DNA of 64,000 nt from JAUVXJ01 sp964433755 (GTDB lineage: Bacteria; Chloroflexota; Anaerolineae; UBA7937; B3-Chlor): assembly GCA_964433755.1 (NCBI GenBank), contig CAYSSR010000005.1, positions 224,350 through 288,349 on the forward strand, written 5' to 3'. Below are positions 58,630 to 64,000 of the stretch, in pieces. Made by a program: the position numbers and the translations under genes. Under the pieces are notes generated by a model. It saw nothing but the letters and a program-made list of their open reading frames with translations, had not been told where the DNA came from and did no database searches. The number at the start of each line of letters is the position of its first letter. Position 1 is the first letter of the stretch.

Positions 58630-59508
58630 ATGTTTCTCTACTGGCCGGTGTTGTGCCTTGTCTTCATCACCAGGCATCTCCCGCTGAGGTTGTGCTACTG
58701 GATCGCAGGCGTCATTGGTGACCTGGTATACGTGTTCTGGCCCAAGGGTCGTCGGAACGTCGTCGACAACATGCGACACGTTCTCGGTCCCGAGGCCTCG
58801 GAGCAAGAGGTAGAGGACACCGCCAGGCGTTCCTTCCAGAACTACCTGAGGCTGCTGGTAGATTTCGCTCGTGCCGCTGCTACGGACCCCGCAGAGATCG
58901 AAGCGCGATTGCATGGCACGGGGTGGGAGCACCTGGACGAGGCTTTCCGTCACGGCAAAGGCGTCCTCCTGGTGGGTACTCACCTCGGAAGCTGGGAGGC
59001 TGCTGGTGTCGCACTGTCGGGTCGCGGCTATCGTGTCCATGCCATATCGGAGACCCTCGGAAACAAGGGCATCAATCGGCTCGCCATAGAGTCGCGCGCA
59101 GCACGCGGGATAGAGCTCATCCCGATGGAGTACGCACTCAAGCGAGCGTACAGGGCGTTGCGCCGAAACGAAGCAGTGGGCCTGGTGACCGACCGGCCTC
59201 TGCCACCCGATGAAGGAACCCCCGTGATGTTCTTCGGGCAGCAGATCACCTGGCCAACAGGGCCGGCAGTGCTCGCTCTCAAGACCGGAGCCAGGATAGT
59301 CACCGGGTACCTGGTGGCCAACGCCAACAACGACTACGTGGGGGAGATCTTGCCGCCGCTGGATACTCGAGCGAGCGGTAACCATGAGGCGGATGTGCAG
59401 CGCATCACACAGGAGATCGTGCGTATCCACGAAGATCTGATCAGACGCTACCCCGATCAATGGTACATGTTCAGGCGCATGTGGCCTAAAGCACCTGGAC
59501 CATCATGA
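58630..59508 (+). CDS. Lysophospholipid/lipid A-type acyltransferase, copy 1 (PatA-like)
   Basis: A 292-residue membrane-associated acyltransferase of the HtrB/PatA superfamily. The active-site motif is GTHLGSWEAAG (HX4E) near residue 118, followed by LGLVTDRPLPPDEG-like substrate loop (VGLVTDRPLPPDEG) and the C-terminal YPDQWYMFRRMWP. In mycobacteria PatA acylates the mannose of phosphatidylinositol mannosides, and its gene lies between the PIP synthase and pimA. The same neighbours here support that role; in Gram-negatives the relatives acylate lipid A. GGAAG lies just before ATG 58630. Its stop overlaps the next start by 4 bp. Confidence 0.87.
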   Translation: MFLYWPVLCLVFITRHLPLRLCYWIAGVIGDLVYVFWPKGRRNVVDNMRHVLGPEASEQEVEDTARRSFQNYLRLLVDFARAAATDPAEIEARLHGTGWEHLDEAFRHGKGVLLVGTHLGSWEAAGVALSGRGYRVHAISETLGNKGINRLAIESRAARGIELIPMEYALKRAYRALRRNEAVGLVTDRPLPPDEGTPVMFFGQQITWPTGPAVLALKTGARIVTGYLVANANNDYVGEILPPLDTRASGNHEADVQRITQEIVRIHEDLIRRYPDQWYMFRRMWPKAPGPS

Positions 59509-60392
59509 GTCATTCGCTCCTCTCGTACTGTGCGTTCCGACTGATGGGCGGACTAGCCCCTTTTCTCCCACGACGTTTCGGCTACTGGCTGGCTGAACAA
59601 GCAGGGACTGTTGCCTACCATCTGGGATACCCGAGTCCGGCAGCCCTCAGGGGGAATCTGTACCACGTGCTGGGCACCGACGGCGACGGCAACAACGTGG
59701 AGCATGTAGCAGTGGAGGTCTTCCGCAATCTGGCCAAGAACTACTACGATCTCTTCCACAAGCATGCTCTCAGTACGGAGGAAGCAACAGCCTCGATCGA
59801 AGTCCGGGGATTGCATCATATAGAGGAGGGTCTGAAGGCCGGAAAGGGCCTGATCGTCGCGTCGGCGCATTTCGGCCCCTTCGATGCCGTCTGGCTCATC
59901 GGCCGTCGGCTGAACCTGAAGATAACGGCCCCCGCCGAGCACATCAAGCCGGAGCGACTGTATCGCTACGTTTGCAGGCTCCGGGATAAGGAATGGATCG
60001 TCCTCCTGCCCGTGGACAGACCTCTCATGGGGGTGGTCAGAGCCTTGCGGCGGGGAGAAATCGTGGCGATAGGCGCTGACCGCGACATCACCGGAAGCGG
60101 TATCGTGGTGGACTTCTTCGGTGCTCCGGCGAGGCTGCCGGATGGAGCGGTGCAGCTTGCACTACGGACTGGTGCCAGCTTGCTGACTTGCTGGGCCGTC
60201 AGGCAACCGGACAACACGGCTGTGCTGGAGGTGGAACCTCTCCTTCGACTGGACAGGACCGGAGACTTCGAAAAGGACGTGTTGGTGAATGTGCGCAAGG
60301 TGGCAGCCAGGATGGAGGATTGGATCAGAAGGTACCCGGGCCAGTGGCTGGTACTGTACCCCATCTGGGAAGACGGAAGCCATGGGGAGTGA
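59505..60392 (+). CDS. Lysophospholipid acyltransferase family protein, copy 2
   Basis: A 295-residue relative of the preceding gene, with the catalytic motif ASAHFGPFDAVW (HX4D) near residue 122 in place of HX4E, and the loop VAIGADRDITGSGIVVDFFG and the closing YPGQWLVLYPIW. The HX4D form is usual for glycerolipid acyltransferases. Two different acyltransferases in tandem suggest two acylation steps on one lipid, for instance mannose and inositol positions. ATGA overlap with copy 1 and 11-bp overlap with the PHP gene show tight coupling. Confidence 0.85.
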   Translation: MSHSLLSYCAFRLMGGLAPFLPRRFGYWLAEQAGTVAYHLGYPSPAALRGNLYHVLGTDGDGNNVEHVAVEVFRNLAKNYYDLFHKHALSTEEATASIEVRGLHHIEEGLKAGKGLIVASAHFGPFDAVWLIGRRLNLKITAPAEHIKPERLYRYVCRLRDKEWIVLLPVDRPLMGVVRALRRGEIVAIGADRDITGSGIVVDFFGAPARLPDGAVQLALRTGASLLTCWAVRQPDNTAVLEVEPLLRLDRTGDFEKDVLVNVRKVAARMEDWIRRYPGQWLVLYPIWEDGSHGE

Positions 60393-61152
60393 TGTTGTTC
60401 TCGGCAAGGCCGATCTACACATACACAGTGGCGCTGGAGATGGCGTGGCCAGCGTCGCTGAGATACTGGAGTATGCAGAACACGAGACGGACCTGGATCT
60501 CGTGGCCATCACCGATCACGACCTGATCCACGGCGCTCTCGAGGCCAGGGAGATCGCAGCGAGGAAGGCGTACCGGTTCGAGGTCATGGTGGGAATGGAG
60601 ATCACGACTCTGGAAGGGCATCTTCTGGCGTACGATCTGAACGATCCAGTCCGTATGTTGATGCCCTTGACCCAGACCGTCCGGCTGGTGCGCGAGCAAG
60701 GGGGCTTCTGTGTCGTTCCCCACCCCATGAGCTGGCTCACCTTCAGCATAGGCTACCGTGGGCTGTGTAGGGTCATGGAAGATGAGAGAGAGGACGTAGC
60801 CGTCGAAGGGCTCGAGGTCCTCAACTCCACGCTGGCGGGCCGCGTGATCCACCGGAAGGCGCTGGCGATGAATCGCGAGCGGTGGCGGCTAGCGGAGACG
60901 GGAGGAAGCGATGCCCACTCCCTGGATTTCATCGGGTCGGGATACACCCTCTTCCCGGGGCGGTCCGCTGCCGATTTCCGCCGCGCCCTCGAAGACAGGA
61001 GTACGCAGGCGGCAGGGCGCTTTCTGGACCTGGAGGATCATCGCCGCTTGATGTCCATCGCCGGGGAGCAGATGCTCAAGAGCCTGGTGATTATGCCAGG
61101 GCAACACGTCAAGCGAGCCATCGACTCCGCGCGGAAAGGCCAGCAAGGATGA
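60382..61152 (+). CDS. PHP domain phosphoesterase
   Basis: About 256 residues. All PHP metal motifs are present: ADLHIHSGAGDGV (H-x-H), LVAITDHDLIHGA (DH), VMVGMEITT (Glu), CVVPHPMSW (His) and TGGSDAHSLDF (Asp-x-His). PHP proteins hydrolyse phosphomonoesters (histidinol phosphate, nucleotide 3'-phosphates) or phosphodiesters. Here it sits in frame-overlap between an acyltransferase and a PimA-like transferase. Since CDP-alcohol transferases of this type make phosphatidylinositol phosphate, which must lose its phosphate before mannosylation, this enzyme is the natural candidate for that phosphatase; this is inference. Confidence 0.88.
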   Translation: MGSDVVLGKADLHIHSGAGDGVASVAEILEYAEHETDLDLVAITDHDLIHGALEAREIAARKAYRFEVMVGMEITTLEGHLLAYDLNDPVRMLMPLTQTVRLVREQGGFCVVPHPMSWLTFSIGYRGLCRVMEDEREDVAVEGLEVLNSTLAGRVIHRKALAMNRERWRLAETGGSDAHSLDFIGSGYTLFPGRSAADFRRALEDRSTQAAGRFLDLEDHRRLMSIAGEQMLKSLVIMPGQHVKRAIDSARKGQQG

Positions 61153-62288
61153 GGATCGCCCTGGTCTCGCCTTACGACTTTCCCTACCCTGGCGGGGTCA
61201 CCCAGCACATACACTACCTGGACAAACACTTCAGGGAGCTGGGGCACCAGGTCAAGATCATCGCGCCATGCGCGGGGAACGAGCCGGAACATCTGGCGGA
61301 CAACGTTGTGGTGACCACCAACAGGGTCATCGGCATCCCCTTCAGTGGCTCCACGGCTCGCATCCCCTATTCGCCGGCTGTGAACTGGAGGGTCAAGAGA
61401 GCACTACACGGGGAAGACTTCGACATCGTCCACGCCCACGAGCCGATGACGCTACCGGTGCCCATCATGGCCTTGACCCACTCTCGCGCAGTGAACGTGG
61501 GTACCTTTCACGCCTATCGCGACCGGCACCTCATCTATCAGTATGGCCGGAGGATCTTTCAACCCTTCTTCGACAAGCTCGACGGCAAGATAGCCGTCTC
61601 CGAGGCAGCCAGAGAGACCGTGGCCCGCTACTTCGGCGGGGAGTTCGTGATCATCCCCAACGGCATAGACTTCGAGCGTTTCGCCGGTGACCACGTGCGC
61701 CCCATCGAACAGTACGAGGACGGAAGGCCCACCATCCTCTTCGTGGGCCGGCTCGAGCCTCGCAAGGGCTTCCGTTACCTGTTGCGTGCGTTCCCGTACG
61801 TGAAGGAGGAGTTTCCTCACGCGCGGCTGGTGGTCGTGGGTGCCTACGAGAGGGATGAGATGGCCGATCATCTTCTCTACGTTCGTGAGCACCACCTCAC
61901 GGGGGTGAAGTTCGTCGGCCGTGTGTCCGACGAGGACTTGCCTCGCTACTACCGCAGTTGCGACGTGTTCTGCGCCCCATCCACCGGCTTCGAGAGTTTC
62001 GGCATCGTTCTCCTGGAAGCCATGGCCGCTGGGAAGCCCACGGTGGCCACCAACATCCCTGGCTACCGGGACCTTCTCGAGGATGGGAGGGAAGGCTTTC
62101 TCGCAGAGCGCAAGAGCGACAGAGCACTGGCGGCGGCCCTCATTCGCCTCTTGAGAGACCCGGAGACGCGCCGGGAAATGGGGGCCCGCGGACGGGTGAA
62201 GGCCCAGAAGTACTCGTGGAGACAAGTGGCTGTCCGGGTCCTCGAGTTCTACGAAGAGCTCCTGCGGCGTGGAAGGGACGATGCCTGA
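61149..62288 (+). CDS. GT4 glycosyltransferase, PimA-like (phosphatidylinositol mannosyltransferase)
   Basis: A 379-residue GT-B transferase that starts MRIALVSPYDFPYPGGVTQH, the acceptor-side signature of PimA-type enzymes. Other blocks are DIVHAHEPMTLPVPIMAL, FVIIPNGIDFERF, ILFVGRLEPRKGF and the donor-binding STGFESFGIVLLEAMAAGKP, with an EX7E pair. In actinobacteria PimA moves mannose from GDP-mannose to inositol of phosphatidylinositol. Genes for inositol synthesis and a CDP-alcohol transferase on either side support that acceptor. ATGA overlap with the PHP gene and 8-bp overlap with the next gene. A different sugar or lipid acceptor cannot be excluded. Confidence 0.85.
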   Translation: MRIALVSPYDFPYPGGVTQHIHYLDKHFRELGHQVKIIAPCAGNEPEHLADNVVVTTNRVIGIPFSGSTARIPYSPAVNWRVKRALHGEDFDIVHAHEPMTLPVPIMALTHSRAVNVGTFHAYRDRHLIYQYGRRIFQPFFDKLDGKIAVSEAARETVARYFGGEFVIIPNGIDFERFAGDHVRPIEQYEDGRPTILFVGRLEPRKGFRYLLRAFPYVKEEFPHARLVVVGAYERDEMADHLLYVREHHLTGVKFVGRVSDEDLPRYYRSCDVFCAPSTGFESFGIVLLEAMAAGKPTVATNIPGYRDLLEDGREGFLAERKSDRALAAALIRLLRDPETRREMGARGRVKAQKYSWRQVAVRVLEFYEELLRRGRDDA

Positions 62289-62916
62289 GGCGACCCCGGA
62301 GGCGGGGAGCGAGGGGGCCAGGGATCCCAGGGAGGCCCTCAGGGAGCGCACGAGGGGCTTGCTGGCGTTTGTGGTTCGCCCACTAGCTCGGGCTGGTGTC
62401 TCCCCGAACGTGCTGACCCTGGTCGGGTTCCTGGCCATGGTCGGCGTGGGGGGTGTGTTGGCCCTGGGCTACGAGAGACTGGGGGCAGTGCTGATCGTCG
62501 CTGTAGGGCTTTTCGACGCGCTGGATGGCGCACTGGCCAGGTCGACGGGCAAGGTGACGGACTTCGGTGCCTTCTTCGACTCCACACTGGATCGCTTCGC
62601 TGAGATAGCCATCTATCTGGGGCTCCTCTACCTGTACCGTGGCCAGACGACGGCGATGATTCTGGTGTATCTGGCCATCACCGGTTCGTTGATGGTGAGC
62701 TACGCCAGGGCCCGTGCGGAAGGTTTGGGGCTGGAGTGCAAGGTGGGGTTGTTCACCCGGCTAGAGCGCCTGGCGACGCTGGTGGTTGGTCTCGCGCTCA
62801 AGCAGACGGTGCTGGCCCTGCTCGTGCTGGCCGCGCTTAGCAACCTGACAGCCGTGCAGCGTATCTGGCACGTGTGGAGGGTCACAGGCGCATCAGGCAC
62901 CGATAGCGGCGCATAG
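62281..62916 (+). CDS. CDP-alcohol phosphatidyltransferase, probable phosphatidylinositol phosphate synthase
   Basis: A 211-residue membrane protein with about six helices. The CDP-alcohol motif is intact: FDALDGALARS, then G and two Asp residues in FGAFFDSTLDR (D-x2-D-G-x2-A-R-x8-G-x3-D-x3-D). It transfers a phosphatidyl group from CDP-diacylglycerol to an alcohol; in this operon the alcohol is most likely inositol 1-phosphate, giving phosphatidylinositol phosphate. The actinobacterial PIP synthase has the same length and neighbourhood. ATG 62281 has GGAAGGGA close upstream. It ends the rightward operon, 4 bp from the convergent DUF6504 gene. Confidence 0.88.
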   Translation: MPEATPEAGSEGARDPREALRERTRGLLAFVVRPLARAGVSPNVLTLVGFLAMVGVGGVLALGYERLGAVLIVAVGLFDALDGALARSTGKVTDFGAFFDSTLDRFAEIAIYLGLLYLYRGQTTAMILVYLAITGSLMVSYARARAEGLGLECKVGLFTRLERLATLVVGLALKQTVLALLVLAALSNLTAVQRIWHVWRVTGASGTDSGA

Positions 62917-62920
62917 GCGG

Positions 62921-63277
62921 CTATTCCTCCGTGTGCCTGCGCGATAGTATCCACTGCCCTTTGCTGTCACGTCCCTTGGGGGCACGGTCGTAGTAGATAT
63001 CGAAGACCTCGCCGCTGGCGGTGCGGACACGATAGTGGTCCCGCCCCACACCCCAGGAACCACGCCTCTCACTCTTCTTGACCCAGTAGCTTCCCCGCTC
63101 CCTCTCATACAAGGTCTTGCTCTTTCCTCTCTTGCGGTAGTCGTGCCACTCCTTGAGCATCTCGACCACGACGTATTCCTGGCCCCGCCAGGTGAAGGCA
63201 GAGGGCGGGCCCGGTCTCTTCTCGAAGACCGGCTCCTGGTCGAACTTGACCTCGATCTCGTCGGCGTAGAACTCCAT
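62921..63277 (-). CDS. DUF6504-like small protein
   Basis: About 118 residues starting MEFYADEIEVKFDQEPVF; a longer reading begins with a non-conserved Arg/Pro-rich stretch. The pattern EIEVKFDQEPVFEKRPGPPSAFTW (shown as its ends EIEVKFDQEPV and PPSAFTW), then YVVVEMLKEWHDY and VFDIYYDRAP, fits the DUF6504 family, small basic beta-rich proteins of unknown function often found beside DNA repair or polymerase genes. Here its upstream neighbour is an AlkD-like protein, 19 bp away. A nucleic-acid role is inference. Confidence 0.72.
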   Translation of the reverse strand: MEFYADEIEVKFDQEPVFEKRPGPPSAFTWRGQEYVVVEMLKEWHDYRKRGKSKTLYERERGSYWVKKSERRGSWGVGRDHYRVRTASGEVFDIYYDRAPKGRDSKGQWILSRRHTEE

Positions 63278-63296
63278 GACGTGCTTTGCCCGGCCG

Positions 63297-64000
63297 TTAT
63301 ACCGAACGCAGAATCTCAATGGCGCTGACCACGCTCCGCTGGGACTTGGCATCAACCGAGCTTTGCCAGTTCTCATAGATGGGCAAGAGGTCCTTGAAGT
63401 GGGGCAGGAGGCTCTTGGTCATGCTGCGGATGGCATCGCAGAGGACCCAGATGGAAGCGGGATCGGTGCGGTGGGCTTGCTTGGCGATGAAAACGGCTAC
63501 CACCGCCGGCTCTCCACGCCCTCCCATGCGAATGGCGAAGCTCACCGCTCGCCGTACGTCCAGGTCCTCGTCGTCTAATGCCGGCTCGACCATGTTCAGG
63601 CAGGTTGCCGTGTGCTCCGGGTGTTTCATGGGCAGCCGGGCGATAACGGTGATGCCGGCCCTGCGCACCCACTTGCTGGGGTCAGCGACCCAGGGGGCCA
63701 TCGTCGCCAGATACCCGTCCGGGTCCTTGCGCACGATAGGCTCGAGCGCCCTCATGGCCAGTTGATCGCAGTCCTCCCACGTGGTGCAGCTCCGAGCTAA
63801 TTCCTCGATCACGGGCATCACCCGCTCGGGCACGGCCAGTTCCATGGGGCCCAGGAGGGTGCTGGCTACGAGACGTCCCTCGCGGCCGTACCGGTCCCAC
63901 AGTAGCGTGGCCAGAGGGAGGAAGTCTTCTACACGTTTCCGCGCGACCTTGCCGATCTCCTTTCCTATCTCGCCCAGGGCCGGGACGGGCACACCGAGGG
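63297..64000 (-). CDS. DNA alkylation repair (AlkD-like) HEAT-repeat protein, 5' partial
   Basis: About 234 residues up to the window edge. The frame continues past the GTG at 63992 to base 64000 without a stop, and its first residues LGVPVPALGEIGKEIGK match the region just after the start of AlkD-like proteins, so the true start is beyond the window. The rest is a ladder of HEAT-like helix pairs: LATLLWDRYGREGRLVAS, TWEDCDQLAMRALEPIV, PSKWVRRAGITVIARLPM, DLDVRRAVSFAIRMGGRG. AlkD excises alkylated bases; catalytic Trp and Asp candidates lie in WEDCD and WVRRA. It probably leads the operon with the DUF6504 gene. Confidence 0.85.
   Translation of the reverse strand, partial: LGVPVPALGEIGKEIGKVARKRVEDFLPLATLLWDRYGREGRLVASTLLGPMELAVPERVMPVIEELARSCTTWEDCDQLAMRALEPIVRKDPDGYLATMAPWVADPSKWVRRAGITVIARLPMKHPEHTATCLNMVEPALDDEDLDVRRAVSFAIRMGGRGEPAVVAVFIAKQAHRTDPASIWVLCDAIRSMTKSLLPHFKDLLPIYENWQSSVDAKSQRSVVSAIEILRSV

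Noticed and set aside
1..64000. CRISPR array, searched for because of the Csx11-like gene.
   Set aside because: No run of regularly spaced direct repeats was seen anywhere in the window, though a read by eye could miss very degenerate ones.
1..64000. Insertion sequences, integrases or phage genes.
   Set aside because: No transposase, recombinase or terminal inverted repeat was recognised; gene order and composition look like stable chromosome.

Overview
This is a GC-rich, gene-dense bacterial chromosome segment with about 56 protein genes and one tRNA. No single gene names the organism, but the combination points to a Chloroflexota (Anaerolineae-like) bacterium; this is inference. The supporting signs are long Thr/Pro linkers of the 'PTATPTPT' kind in secreted proteins and at the end of PBP1A, an inositol-phospholipid operon outside Actinobacteria, archaeal-flavoured genes (two-subunit aconitase X, UbiD, ADP-forming acyl-CoA synthetase, DUF763, an eRF1-like protein) and a Csx11-like HD protein. 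Promoters are canonical sigma70 boxes, nearly all with a 17-bp spacer.

Layout. 1-7.2 kb: the end of an alkaline-phosphatase-superfamily enzyme, then a leftward cluster of two Gfo/Idh/MocA oxidoreductases (one fused to a ThuA-like domain), aconitase X small and large subunits and a UbiD decarboxylase. 7.3-15.3 kb: acyl-CoA synthetase alpha subunit, ECF sigma/anti-sigma pair, tRNA-Leu(CAA), three tandem membrane-anchored paralogues with Thr/Pro linkers, and an old-yellow-enzyme reductase. 15.7-21.2 kb: a fused I/D-type chelatase, PhzF-like isomerase, a shortened Cas10/Csx11-like HD protein, and EF-P. 21.2-33.3 kb: a hybrid histidine kinase divergent from a response-regulator diguanylate cyclase, MoxR/DUF58/GNAT, then Rho, LysM-M23 peptidase, DUF72, AmrS-type radical SAM, an eRF1-like protein and a tandem-HTH regulator. 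33.8-38 kb: PBP1A and selA. 38.3-49.7 kb: an APC permease and many poorly known genes, including two related nucleotidyltransferase-fold proteins, a metallophosphoesterase, UspA, a roadblock pair and a prepilin peptidase. 49.8-52.9 kb: a DNA-repair-like operon (SPL-type radical SAM, DUF763, MutM). 53-57.3 kb: Cys-rich protein, aldo/keto reductase, FHA protein, CPBP protease, GT39 glycosyltransferase. 57.3-62.9 kb: inositol-phosphate synthase and a tightly packed phosphatidylinositol-mannoside-like lipid operon. 62.9 kb to the end: a DUF6504-like protein and a partial AlkD-like protein.

The two best biochemical stories are (i) aconitase X + UbiD, the signature pair of the archaeal modified mevalonate pathway, here in a bacterium, and (ii) the inositol lipid operon, in which a PHP-domain protein sits where a phosphatidylinositol-phosphate phosphatase is needed. 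The most surprising single gene is the orphan Csx11-like HD protein, which lacks any palm domain, CRISPR array or cas neighbour.
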